From JBBROS01 sp965217935 (GTDB lineage: Bacteria; Pseudomonadota; Alphaproteobacteria; Acetobacterales; Acetobacteraceae): a DNA stretch of 64,000 bases. Under the pieces are notes generated by a model, which was not told where the DNA came from, did not search any database, and worked only from the letters and a program-made list of their open reading frames with translations. Made by a program: the position numbers and the translations under genes. Shown piece after piece: positions 41,513 through 50,024 of the stretch; the stretch's first letter is position 1; each line of letters begins with the position of its first letter. Location: assembly GCA_965217935.1 (NCBI GenBank), contig OZ244581.1, forward strand, positions 992,001 through 1,056,000, written 5' to 3'.

Positions 41513-42475
41513 GTGCCCGCAAGTTATTCCGGCAACAGCGGCAACAGCGGCAACAGCGGCAATAGCGGCAATAGCGGCCATACAGGCGGCGCATCCGGCG
41601 GCTGGCTGTTCCCCGACCGGGCCAACCTGCCGTTCGTCATGCTCACGAACGCCCTCACGGCGGAGCGTCTCTCGCCCCCCACGTCGCTCGGCCGGCTCGA
41701 CGCCGTCGGCGTGCCGCGGTTCCAGGATCGGAGCTGGGCGCCGCAATGGCGGTCCTGGGTGGCGTTGAGCGAATTCGTGCAAGCGGACTGGCAGGGTTTG
41801 CAGCCCTGGACCCAGGCCGATTGGCCAAGCTGGGTGCCGGCATCGCTGCGGCAGGCTGGCGGCCCGCCCGACTGGACCGCCCTCAACGAAACGCCGGCCG
41901 TGCAGAGCGAGATCAACCAGCTCGTCATGGCCGCGGCGGAGGAACGGGCCGATGCCCTCGGCGAGATCGTGGCGCAAACGGACGAGTTCATCAGCTACTT
42001 CCTCAACATGCTCAGTGCCCGCCCAGGCTCCCACCCGGCGACGGCGGCGGTGCTCAGCATTGCCAGCCTGATCGGAACGTTCGTGGCGATGCGCTTCAAG
42101 CAGGAGTATGCCCGTCCGCGCCCGTCGCAGCTTTGCCCGGCGTTGCTGCCGCCGCTTGAAGTGCCCGGCCACGCGTCATTCCCCAGCGGGCACTCGACGC
42201 AGGCGCACCTGATGGCGCTGTGCTTGCGCGACGTGTTCGAACAGGGCGCATTCGGCCAAGCGCCGCACGCGGACACGATCTGCGGCAACGCCTGGACGCT
42301 GGCCGGGCGCATCGCCCGCAACCGCGAGATTGCCGGGCTGCACTACCCGAGCGACACGGCGGCCGGCATCGCCGTGGCGCATGCCGCCAAGGCCCTGCTC
42401 GGTCAGCCGTTGCCCGGCGCCTCGCGGTCAACCTACCAACGAGCGGTCGCAGCCGCCGCGCAGGAGTGGCAGTGA
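41513..42475 (+). CDS. PAP2-superfamily protein, vanadium-haloperoxidase-like
   Basis: 320 residues from a GTG with GGGAGAGG upstream. The three PAP2/vanadium haloperoxidase motifs are complete: KQEYARPRP (K-x6-R-P), FPSGHSTQAH (P-S-G-H) and RNREIAGLHYPSDT (R-x5-H-x3-D). These residues bind vanadate or phosphate. It lacks the multi-span membrane topology of lipid PAP2 enzymes, which favours a soluble vanadium-haloperoxidase-like or acid-phosphatase enzyme. Residues 7-21 are five GNS units encoded by a 9-bp tandem repeat (41531-41575), a flexible Gly/Asn/Ser leader. It starts 50 bp after the cyclase and overlaps the next gene by four bases (GTGA). Confidence 0.85.
   Translation: MPASYSGNSGNSGNSGNSGNSGHTGGASGGWLFPDRANLPFVMLTNALTAERLSPPTSLGRLDAVGVPRFQDRSWAPQWRSWVALSEFVQADWQGLQPWTQADWPSWVPASLRQAGGPPDWTALNETPAVQSEINQLVMAAAEERADALGEIVAQTDEFISYFLNMLSARPGSHPATAAVLSIASLIGTFVAMRFKQEYARPRPSQLCPALLPPLEVPGHASFPSGHSTQAHLMALCLRDVFEQGAFGQAPHADTICGNAWTLAGRIARNREIAGLHYPSDTAAGIAVAHAAKALLGQPLPGASRSTYQRAVAAAAQEWQ
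41531..41575 (+). repeat. 9-bp tandem repeat, five units, in frame
   Basis: Five copies of GGCAACAGC / GGCAATAGC encode (Gly-Asn-Ser)5 at the N-terminus of the PAP2-like protein. In-frame triplet-multiple repeats of this type can gain or lose units without breaking the frame, so length polymorphism between strains is likely. Confidence 0.9.
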
Positions 42476-43623
42476 ACGCCCGGTCGCAAGGCCGTATGCC
42501 GCCAGCCATCGTGCCCGAGAGCGTGGTCGATGACCTGGCGCGGCGGTTCACTGCCTATGCGGCCCCGAAGGCGTCGACCGCCGCGCATGGCCAGACTCCG
42601 TTCGCGATGGACAACGGCCTGCCGCCGAAGCCGGGACGCGACCAGCCGCAGGCGCTCCAGGATGCCTGGAACTGCGCGTTCGGCAGGCCTCCGTGCCTGC
42701 TGCCGTTCGAACTCTCGGCCGATCTGATCCATGAGGCCGGGTTCCGCAGCATGGCGCGGCAAGCCGCCTCATCGCCCCGGTCTCGCCGCCGCAAGCCGAA
42801 TGGGCATCACCGGAGCCAGCCCCGGAGCGCGTTGCCGCAGGCCGCGTCATCGCCTGGCGCCGGTCATCAGGAGGCGAGCAGCAACTGGTCCGGCGCCTAC
42901 GTGTCCGCGACCGGGGGCCGCCGCTTGGTCCAGGTCTGGGGTTTTTGGACCATCCCGTCCGACCTCCGGCACGTGACGGACGACGAGGCGGCGGAGTGCC
43001 AATGCGCCAACTGGATTGGCTTTGACGGCCAGCGCCGCTACGTCGACTCGTCGCTGCCGCAGATCGGCACCACGTCGATCCTGCACCCGGACGGCGCGAT
43101 CAGCGCTTTTGCATGGGCGCAATGGTGGGCCAGGCGGGACCCGCTGACCGCACCGGCGCCGTTCAACTTGCCCGTCGAGCCGGGACACAAGGTCGCCTGC
43201 GTGCTGTCCGTCATAGGCCCCCACGACGTGGTCGGCGTCATGCTCAACCTCAGCGCCGACCCGCCGACCGCGGTGGCGTTCCAAGCCTGCGCCCCAACCG
43301 TGACGTTGGAGGACGGCCGCACGACGCGTCCCGAAGTGTTCGGCGCGACCGCGGAGTGGATCGTCGAGAGGCCGCAGCGCCTCGGAGAGACACGGCGATA
43401 TGACCTGCCCGACTTCAATGCCTGCCAATTCGAAGGCTGCTTGGCCGTCGCAGCCGACGCAATCGGCGCGGGACGCGACTCCGCGACCTCGGTCCAAGAC
43501 CTGGCGCATGCCCGGCTGATCCGAATGCTTGATATCCGCCCCGAGCCTGACCGCACCGCCATCATCGCCATGCCCGAGCGCCTGGACCGCGCGACGGTCC
43601 GCGTCAGGCGCGGCGGGTTCTGA
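42472..43623 (+). CDS. G1-family (eqolisin-like) glutamic endopeptidase
   Basis: 383 residues from a GTG overlapping the previous stop. Residues about 140-345 resemble peptidase family G1/A4: ASSNWSGAYVSATGG, LVQVWGFWTIPSD, CQCANWIGFDGQRRYVDSSL, QIGTTS, AFAWAQWWARRD and GATAEWIVERP. The Gln in the W-x-I-P/Q-G-T region and the Glu of AEW are the expected catalytic Q/E pair. The first 140 residues are polar and basic with no clear Sec signal, perhaps a propeptide. Bacterial G1 members are acid proteases, usually secreted; the export route here is unclear. The GTGA overlap indicates translational coupling to the PAP2-like gene. Confidence 0.8.
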   Translation: MNARSQGRMPPAIVPESVVDDLARRFTAYAAPKASTAAHGQTPFAMDNGLPPKPGRDQPQALQDAWNCAFGRPPCLLPFELSADLIHEAGFRSMARQAASSPRSRRRKPNGHHRSQPRSALPQAASSPGAGHQEASSNWSGAYVSATGGRRLVQVWGFWTIPSDLRHVTDDEAAECQCANWIGFDGQRRYVDSSLPQIGTTSILHPDGAISAFAWAQWWARRDPLTAPAPFNLPVEPGHKVACVLSVIGPHDVVGVMLNLSADPPTAVAFQACAPTVTLEDGRTTRPEVFGATAEWIVERPQRLGETRRYDLPDFNACQFEGCLAVAADAIGAGRDSATSVQDLAHARLIRMLDIRPEPDRTAIIAMPERLDRATVRVRRGGF

Positions 43624-43632
43624 GCGCGCGGC

Positions 43633-44376
43633 ATGGCCATCGCGCCGCATCTGCTGAAAGCCCTGGCCGGCCATGATTTGCTGTCTGGCGTGGGCGACGA
43701 CGTGCTCCAGCGCGTAGCCGGCCACATGCGCTGGCTCGACGCAAGACCGAAGCAGGTCATCGCCGAGTTCGAGGACGTGACGACCGACGTGTTCCTGATC
43801 TTGCAAGGCCGGGTTCGTGTTGTGGTCCACACGGCCGACGGCGCGCGGACGCAGATCCTCGGCGACTTCGCGGCCGGCGGCTTGGTGGGCGAGATGGCGG
43901 CCATCGACGGCGTTCCCCGCTCGGCGCAGATCGAGACGCTGGTCCAAACCCGGCTGTGCATCCTGCCGGCGCCCGCCTTCCTCGGTCTCGTGCTGTCTTG
44001 CCCTCGTGTTTCCTTGCGCTTGCTCCGCCTGCTGACCACCCGGCTGCGCGCCCAGAACAGCCGGTTGCTGGAGCAGTCGGCGCTGCCGTCACGGCTGCGC
44101 CTGATCGCGGAGCTGCTCCGCCTCGGCCGCATCCGCCATGACGGAGCGCTCGTGCTGAGCCCTCCTCCAACGCATGAGGAACTGGCGGCGCGAATCGGCC
44201 TGAGGCGGGAGACGGTGTCGCGGGACATGTCTTCTCTCTCGCGTGCCGGATTGATCCAGTGCAACCGGGCCGCCATCGTCGCTGCTTGCCCGGCGACCCT
44301 GAGAACGGCTGTCACTGCCGCGATGGCGGATGGCGCAACCTCTTGCCTGGCCTTGCCGAAACGAGGGGCAGGGTAA
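43633..44376 (+). CDS. Crp/Fnr-family cyclic-nucleotide-binding regulator
   Basis: 247 residues. The cNMP-binding beta roll (residues 15-130) keeps the phosphate cassette: GGLVGEMAAIDGVPRSAQIE has the Gly-Glu and Arg-Ser-Ala pairs that contact cAMP in E. coli Crp. After the dimer helix, the winged helix reads THEELAARIGLRRETVSRDM; R-E-T-V-S-R equals the Crp recognition residues R180, E181 and R185 that read TGTGA. There are no N-terminal Fnr-type cysteines. It begins nine bases after the peptidase gene, so it belongs to the operon headed by the cyclase and probably binds the TGTGA-N6-TCACA site at 39421. Confidence 0.9.
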   Translation: MAIAPHLLKALAGHDLLSGVGDDVLQRVAGHMRWLDARPKQVIAEFEDVTTDVFLILQGRVRVVVHTADGARTQILGDFAAGGLVGEMAAIDGVPRSAQIETLVQTRLCILPAPAFLGLVLSCPRVSLRLLRLLTTRLRAQNSRLLEQSALPSRLRLIAELLRLGRIRHDGALVLSPPPTHEELAARIGLRRETVSRDMSSLSRAGLIQCNRAAIVAACPATLRTAVTAAMADGATSCLALPKRGAG

Positions 44377-44658
44377 TCGGCTGCGGGATTCCTAGGTGTC
44401 TGGTCGCGGAACGGTGTTGGAAGCGGCTTGGTTTTACGAGTGTGGAGTATGCTTGCTAGTCAGAACGTTGGATCGCTGTCTCGGGACATGGATGACCGAT
44501 GCCGCACATCCATCCGACCGTCCGAACCGCGCCTGAGCCAGATCAGCAATTGCCTGCTCTCACCCGCACGCCAGGGCCTTTCCCAACCCGGGCCCCCGGA
44601 TCCAAACATTTAGCGCCCCGAAACGCCGTCAGAGCCGAATGGGACACAAAGCTGCGCT

Positions 44659-46065
44659 CTAATCCGCCAAAGCCGGCACGATCTCGTCCGTCATCTTCTT
44701 GGCATCGCCGAACAGCATCATCGTGTTCGGGCGGAAGAACAACTCGTTGTCCACCCCGGCATAACCGGACGCCATGCTGCGCTTAATGAACAGGACCGTC
44801 TTCGCCTTGTCCACATCAAGGATCGGCATCCCGTAAATGGCCGATTTCGGGTCCGTCTTGGCCGCCGGGTTGGTCACGTCGTTGGCGCCGATGACGTACA
44901 CGACATCGGCGGTGCTGAACTCGCTGTTGATCTCGTCAAGCTCGAACACCTCGTCGTAGGGGACGTTGGCCTCGGCCAGCAACACGTTCATGTGCCCCGG
45001 CATCCGCCCGGCGACGGGGTGGATGGCGTACTTCACCTCGACGCCCTCCTTCTTCAGCGTGTCGGCCATCTCCCGCAGCGAGTGCTGCGCCTGCGCCACC
45101 GCCATGCCGTAGCCCGGCACGATGATGACCTTGGAGGCGTTCTTCATGATGAAGGCCGCGTCGTCGGCGTTGCCGCTGCGGACGCTGCGGTCGCCGCCGC
45201 CCGCCGGGCCTGCCGCGGCGCCGCCGGCATCGGTGCCCCAGCCGCCCAGGAGGACATTGAGAATGCTGCGGTTCATGCCCTTGCACATGATGTAGGACAG
45301 GATCGCGCCCGAGGCGCCGACGAGGGCGCCGGTGATGATGAGGGCGAGGTTCTGGATGGTGAAGCCGATGCCGCAGGCCGCCCAGCCGGAATAGCTGTTC
45401 AGCATCGAGACGACAACGGGCATGTCCGCGCCGCCGATCGGGATGATGATCAGGAACCCGAGGCCCAAGGCGAGCAGGGCGATGGCCCAGAACAGCCACT
45501 GGCTGCTGGTGGAGACGAAGACGACGATCAGCACGACGAGCAGGACGCCGAGCGCCAGGTTCAGCAGGTGCTGGCGCGGGAACAGGATCGGCGCGCCCTT
45601 CATCGTGCCTTGCAGCTTGGCAAACGCGATCAGGGAGCCGGAAAACGTGATGGCGCCGATGGCAAGGCCGATCGACATCTCGATCAGCGACTGCGCGTGG
45701 ATATGGCCGGGCACGCCGATGTCGAAGGCGGCCGGAGCGTTCAGGGCGGCGGCGGCCACGAACACCGCGGCCAAGCCGACGAGCGAGTGGAACGCCGCCA
45801 CGAGCTGCGGCAGGGCGGTCATCTGGATGCGCCGGGCCACCGTGACGCCGACGGCCCCGCCGATGATGACGGCGACCGCGATGATCAGGAGGCCGATGCC
45901 GGACATGCCGCGATGCACGAGCGTCGCCAAGACGGCGATGCCCATGCCGATCATGCCGTAGAGGTTGCCTTGCCGCGCCGTCACCGGGCTTGAAAGGCCG
46001 CGCAGCGCGAGGATGAACAGGACTGCGGAGACGAGATAGGCGAGAGAGGTCAGCGAGGCGCTCAC
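44659..46065 (-). CDS. pntB: NAD(P) transhydrogenase subunit beta
   Basis: 468 residues: an N-terminal membrane half of about nine helices (including AFHSLVGLAAVFVAAAA and GGADMPVVVSMLNSYSGWAA) and the C-terminal NADP(H)-binding domain III with IVPGYGMAVAQAQHSLREM, HPVAGRMPGHMNVLLAEANV and GANDVTNPAAKTDP. It couples hydride transfer from NADH to NADP with proton entry. It overlaps pntAB by four bases (ATGA). Confidence 0.96.
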   Translation of the reverse strand: MSASLTSLAYLVSAVLFILALRGLSSPVTARQGNLYGMIGMGIAVLATLVHRGMSGIGLLIIAVAVIIGGAVGVTVARRIQMTALPQLVAAFHSLVGLAAVFVAAAALNAPAAFDIGVPGHIHAQSLIEMSIGLAIGAITFSGSLIAFAKLQGTMKGAPILFPRQHLLNLALGVLLVVLIVVFVSTSSQWLFWAIALLALGLGFLIIIPIGGADMPVVVSMLNSYSGWAACGIGFTIQNLALIITGALVGASGAILSYIMCKGMNRSILNVLLGGWGTDAGGAAAGPAGGGDRSVRSGNADDAAFIMKNASKVIIVPGYGMAVAQAQHSLREMADTLKKEGVEVKYAIHPVAGRMPGHMNVLLAEANVPYDEVFELDEINSEFSTADVVYVIGANDVTNPAAKTDPKSAIYGMPILDVDKAKTVLFIKRSMASGYAGVDNELFFRPNTMMLFGDAKKMTDEIVPALAD

Positions 46066-46499
46066 TTGGCGGCCTCCGGCTTCATGGCGATCTTCTTCTT
46101 GTTGGCCTGGAACATGCCGAGCATCCGCTGCGTCACTGTGAAGCCGCCGAAGATGTTCACGCTGGCCGCCAGCACGGCGATGAAGCCGAACAGCAGTGCC
46201 CAGCCGTTGTCGCCGAGCCCGACGGCCAGGATCGCGCCGACCACGATTACCGACGAGATGGCGTTGGTGACGCCCATCAACGGCGAGTGCAGCGCCGGCG
46301 TCACGTTCCAGACCACGTAGTAGCCGACGAAGCAGGCCATGAGAAAGATCGCGAGCAGGAAGATGAACGGCTGCACCGCTTGGGCGACCGGTTCCACGTT
46401 GATGATGGTCGTCGTGCCCATGGCTTGGAGCTGATTGGCCAGGCCAGCCGCCTGCTCGGCGATCCGGGCCGCTTGGTCCGCATAGAAATTCGGGTTCAT
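46062..46499 (-). CDS. pntAB: NAD(P) transhydrogenase alpha subunit 2 (membrane part)
   Basis: 145 residues with three to four transmembrane helices (FIFLLAIFLMACFVGYYVVW, TPALHSPLMGVTNAISSVIV, LFGFIAVLAASVNIFGGFTV). In alphaproteobacteria such as Rhodospirillum the alpha subunit is split into a soluble NAD domain and this membrane piece. It lies between pntA and pntB in one operon. Confidence 0.95.
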   Translation of the reverse strand: MNPNFYADQAARIAEQAAGLANQLQAMGTTTIINVEPVAQAVQPFIFLLAIFLMACFVGYYVVWNVTPALHSPLMGVTNAISSVIVVGAILAVGLGDNGWALLFGFIAVLAASVNIFGGFTVTQRMLGMFQANKKKIAMKPEAAK

Positions 46500-46514
46500 C
46501 GAAGGTTCCTGTTC

Positions 46515-47657
46515 CTAAACCAGTTCTTGCTTGGCCGCGAAGTTCGCATGCGCCACCTGCCCGCCCCGCGTCAGCATGACGCCGCGCACGATGTCATCCT
46601 CCTCCGGCAGCTTGGGCTTCTTGCCCTCCTTGTCCCAGAACGTGGTCAGGAACGTGAGCAGGTTGCGCGAGTATAGGTTGCTGGCCGCCATCGGAATCCG
46701 GCCCGGCCAGTTGCGGTAGCCCAGCACCTTCACGCCGCGGTCCGTGGTCACCCGCTCGCCGGGCTTGGTGGCGGCGCAGTTGCCGCCGTTGTCGGAGGCG
46801 ATGTCGACCACGATGCTGCCCGGCTTCATGCTGTCGACCATCTCCTGGCTGACGATCACCGGCGCCTTGCGGCCCTGCACCAGCGCCGTGCAGATCACCA
46901 GGTCGTTCTTCGCCACCGTGGTCGCCATCAGCTCGGCCTGCTTCTTGCGGAAGGTCTCGGTCATCTCCTTCGCGTAGGCCCCGGTCTGGCCCGCGCTCTC
47001 CTCGTCCTCCACGCCGACGAAGGCGGCGCCGAGCGACTTGATCTCCTCCTTCGCCGCCGGGCGCACGTCGGTGGCCGAGACGATCGCGCCCAGACGCCGC
47101 GCCGTCGCGATCGCCTGCAGCCCGGCCACGCCCGCGCCGATGACGAACACGCGCGCCGGCGGAACCGTGCCCGCGGCCGTCATCATCATCGGGAAGCCGC
47201 GCTCGAACGCGCCGGCTCCCTCGATCACCGCCCGATACCCGGCCAGGTTCGCCTGGCTGCTCAGCACGTCCATGCTCTGCGCCCGCGTGATCCGCGGCAG
47301 CAGCTCCATCGCCCCCACGTCGAGCCCGGCTTTTGCCAGCTCCTCCACCAAGGCGTTGTCGCCCGTCGTGTTGCTGGTGCACAGGATCAGCACGCCGCGG
47401 GGCATCATGGTCCGCAACTCGCTGTTTGGGAGTTGCACCGCGAACACGATCTCCGCTCCAGCCAGCGCGCTCTTGGCATCCGGCGCGATCTCCGCGCCCG
47501 CGGCCTGGTAGTCCGCATCCAGGAACGCGCTCGCCGCCCCGGCGCTGGCTTCAACCGCCACCGTCAGCCCCAGCCCGATCAGCTTTTTCACCGTCTCCGG
47601 CGTCGCCGCCACGCGGGTCTCGGCCTCAGCCTGTTCCTTCAGCACCGCAAGGCGCAT
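46515..47657 (-). CDS. pntA: NAD(P) transhydrogenase alpha subunit 1 (NAD-binding)
   Basis: 380 residues, soluble domain I. RVAATPETVKKLIGLGLTV is the alanine-dehydrogenase-like N-terminus; VFVIGAGVAGLQAIATARRL is the NAD-binding glycine loop followed by GAIVSATDVRP; DLVICTALVQGRKAP and VDIASDNGGNCAATKPGE complete the family pattern. GGAGGAAC precedes the ATG. First gene of pntA-pntAB-pntB. Confidence 0.96.
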   Translation of the reverse strand: MRLAVLKEQAEAETRVAATPETVKKLIGLGLTVAVEASAGAASAFLDADYQAAGAEIAPDAKSALAGAEIVFAVQLPNSELRTMMPRGVLILCTSNTTGDNALVEELAKAGLDVGAMELLPRITRAQSMDVLSSQANLAGYRAVIEGAGAFERGFPMMMTAAGTVPPARVFVIGAGVAGLQAIATARRLGAIVSATDVRPAAKEEIKSLGAAFVGVEDEESAGQTGAYAKEMTETFRKKQAELMATTVAKNDLVICTALVQGRKAPVIVSQEMVDSMKPGSIVVDIASDNGGNCAATKPGERVTTDRGVKVLGYRNWPGRIPMAASNLYSRNLLTFLTTFWDKEGKKPKLPEEDDIVRGVMLTRGGQVAHANFAAKQELV

Positions 47658-47838
47658 TTGCTCGTTCCTCCCGACTGTCGGCCTACATGACCTAGCCTCC
47701 TAGGTATGTGCAATAGCTGAGATGCGCTTCCATTGCCGAAGCCTCGCGATAATCAATGCACGACGCATCCATTCAAAGCGCGCTGGCAACCTCCTCGGCG
47801 CGCTCGCGGCGGACGGTCGGATGCGTCACGCCGTCAGC

Positions 47839-47931
47839 GTGCTCCTGGCCCGGATTTTCTTGACGGAGCCGGTTCCGCTTACCGGCTGGGCCGGGCTGAT
47901 GCTGAGGGTTGCCGGGCTTGGCGCGCTTCAA
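47839..47931 (+). pseudogene. remnant of a DMT/EamA-type transporter C-terminus
   Basis: A plus-strand frame reads VLLARIFLTEPVPLTGWAGL then MLRVAGLGAL, the typical last helix pair of EamA/DMT transporters (L-F-L-x-E-P-L-T-x-x-x-W-x-G-x-x-L-I-x-x-G). Nothing further upstream matches, and it overlaps the 3' end of the convergent MBL-fold gene. It is probably a gene relic. Confidence 0.4.
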
Positions 47932-48919
47932 GCCCGCTGGCGCGCCATCGGTCGCCCGGCGTCATGGCCTGAAACCGCCCGGCATCCAGGCCGCGCCGGT
48001 CCAGCTCGCGCGCGAGGGCTTGCGCGGGCGCGAAGCGCGGCTCGTCCGTGAGCTGGAACGTGCCCCAATGGACGCCGAGCGCCTGCGCCGCCCCGCAATC
48101 GAGCATGATCTGCACCGCCTCCGCCGGGTTCACGTGCTGGTCCTTCATGAACCAGCGCGGCTCGTAGGCGCCGATCGGCAGGATGGCGAGGTCCGGGGCG
48201 CCGTATCGCGTCCGCACCTCGCGGAAGATGCGGCCGTCGCCGTAGCCGGTGTCGCCCGCGACATAGACGCAGCCGGCAGGCGGCCTGATCACGAACCCGC
48301 CCCAGAGCGCCATGCGGCGATCTGTAAGCCCGCGTGAGGACCAGTGGTAAGCCGGGTGCAGCCAGACGGTCAGGCCGCCGTCGAGCGCCAGCGACTGTCC
48401 CCAATCCAGCGTTTCGACCGCGACCTCCGGCGCCGCGTTCGCCACCACCCGGTCGTTGCCGAGCGGGGCCACGAGCCGGGGCCGGTCCCGCCGCCAGAGG
48501 CGCCGCAGCGCCGGGATATCCAGGTGGTCGTAATGGTTGTGCGTCAGCAGCACCGCGTCGATGGGCGGCAGATCATCGAACGCGACGCCCGGCGGGTTGA
48601 CCCGGCGCGGCCCGGCCCATTGCACCGGGCTGGCCCGTTCGGCATAGACAGGATCGACCAGCAGGTTGCGTCCGGCGGCCTGGATCAGCAGGTTGGCATG
48701 GCCGATCAGGGTGACGGCCAGGTTGTCTACGGACCGCGCCGGCACGATCCGCCGCATGGCCTGCCCCGTGGGCGCTGGCGTCCAAGGCGCCCGGTTGCCG
48801 CCGAGATGCCAGCGCAGGAGATCGGTCAAACTCCTATCCGTGCTGGGCTGGCCGGGGTTGAAGAAACGGATGCCATCGAAGTGGTCGCTGGCTGGCCCGC
48901 TGTAATAACGGTTCGTCAT
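47879..48919 (-). CDS. MBL-fold metallo-hydrolase (NAPE-PLD / UlaG-like)
   Basis: 346 residues. VLLTHNHYDHLDIPAL is the H-x-H-x-D-H metal-binding motif; VAGDTGYGDGRIFREV gives the bridging Asp and GVHWGTFQLTDEPRFAPAQAL the last His, in the order of the N-acyl-phosphatidylethanolamine phospholipase D-like branch (PF12706). It has no signal peptide. The substrate is unknown; relatives act on phospholipids or lactones. The C-terminal 30 residues are low-complexity and Arg/Ala-rich and overlap the transporter remnant. Confidence 0.87.
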   Translation of the reverse strand: MTNRYYSGPASDHFDGIRFFNPGQPSTDRSLTDLLRWHLGGNRAPWTPAPTGQAMRRIVPARSVDNLAVTLIGHANLLIQAAGRNLLVDPVYAERASPVQWAGPRRVNPPGVAFDDLPPIDAVLLTHNHYDHLDIPALRRLWRRDRPRLVAPLGNDRVVANAAPEVAVETLDWGQSLALDGGLTVWLHPAYHWSSRGLTDRRMALWGGFVIRPPAGCVYVAGDTGYGDGRIFREVRTRYGAPDLAILPIGAYEPRWFMKDQHVNPAEAVQIMLDCGAAQALGVHWGTFQLTDEPRFAPAQALARELDRRGLDAGRFQAMTPGDRWRASGLEARQARQPSASARPSR

Positions 48920-49121
48920 CGAACTGCCTTATCACGGCTTGCGGCATTGGTCTGCTTCATCGGCGCGTTGACGCGCTTGTTGCCAACGGCGCCGTTGGTC
49001 AGGTTCTGACACGCGCATCTGTGATGCCACTTCAGCCGGGCTGGCGCGCTGGACCGACCGGGCCGCCAAGCGGCCCATCATCGATCACACGGTCCAGACT
49101 GAATTCTCGGAGAACAAGTGA

Positions 49122-50000
49122 ATGTATTACCACGACAAGAAGCTGCAGTGGCCCGTCCGCGTCGAGAACCCGGACCCGCTGTTCGCCCGTCAGCTTCAGC
49201 AAGCAATCGGCGGCATCGAAGGCGAGATCCGCGTCTGCATGCAGTATTTCTTCCAGGCCTGGGGCGCCCGCGGACCGAGCACGAAATACAAAGACATGCT
49301 GCTGCACACCGCGACGGAGGAGATCGGGCATATCGAGATGCTCGCGACCGCGGTGGCCCTCAATCTCGAACAGGCCCCGCTCAGCTTGCAGGAGACCGCC
49401 AGCGAGTCAAATCCGGTGGTCAATGCCGTCATGGGCGGCCATGAGCGGCCCCGCCATGCGATCGAGGGAATGCTGCAGCGGCATGTCCTATCAACCGGCG
49501 GGGCGGCATACCCGGCGAACTCCGACGGCGTGCCGTTCAACATGTCGCATATCTACGCGAGCGGGAACCTGGCCGCCGACATGTACTGCAACGTCGCCGC
49601 CGAAAGCACGGGGCGCGTGCTGGCCACCCGGCTGTACAATTCCACCCCCGACAGCGGCATGAAGGAGATGCTCGGCTTCATGGTCGCACGCGACACCATG
49701 CACCAGCAGCAGTGGCTCGCCGTGATCGAGGAGATGGGCGGGCTGCATGAGGTGCTGCCGATCCCCAACTCCTTCCCGCAGAGCAAGGAAGCGCAGGAGC
49801 ACTCCTATGCCTTCTACGCCACTGAGGTGAACCAGGCGCCGCCGCAGCCGGGCCGCTGGACAGAAGGCCCGTCGATGGACGGCAAGGGGCAGTTCAGCGT
49901 ATTCCAGAACCGGCCGATGGGCGAAGAGCCCGTGCTCGGCCCGGCTCGCGACCAGAGCGGCGCGCAAAGCGAGCAGATCAGCCAAAAGGCCGCCGAATAA
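49122..50000 (+). CDS. manganese catalase
   Basis: 292 residues of the non-haem di-manganese catalase family. Metal ligands lie in GGIEGEIRVCMQYFFQAWG, TATEEIGHIEMLATAVALN, AESTGRVLATRLYN and FMVARDTMHQQQWLAVIEEM, the four-helix-bundle Glu/His set. The C-terminal tail (EVNQAPPQPGRWTEGPSMDG) is the usual arm wrapping a neighbouring subunit. It disproportionates hydrogen peroxide in the cytoplasm. It is followed 24 bp later by a YciE-like ferritin gene, a common pairing in stress operons. Confidence 0.93.
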   Translation: MYYHDKKLQWPVRVENPDPLFARQLQQAIGGIEGEIRVCMQYFFQAWGARGPSTKYKDMLLHTATEEIGHIEMLATAVALNLEQAPLSLQETASESNPVVNAVMGGHERPRHAIEGMLQRHVLSTGGAAYPANSDGVPFNMSHIYASGNLAADMYCNVAAESTGRVLATRLYNSTPDSGMKEMLGFMVARDTMHQQQWLAVIEEMGGLHEVLPIPNSFPQSKEAQEHSYAFYATEVNQAPPQPGRWTEGPSMDGKGQFSVFQNRPMGEEPVLGPARDQSGAQSEQISQKAAE

Positions 50001-50024
50001 GGGCGGCGTCAGAGGAGGTTTCAA

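Noticed and set aside
41531..41575. Tandem repeat considered as a CRISPR-like array
   Set aside because: The units are contiguous 9-mers without spacers and encode (GNS)5 in a real gene. No CRISPR array was seen anywhere in the window.
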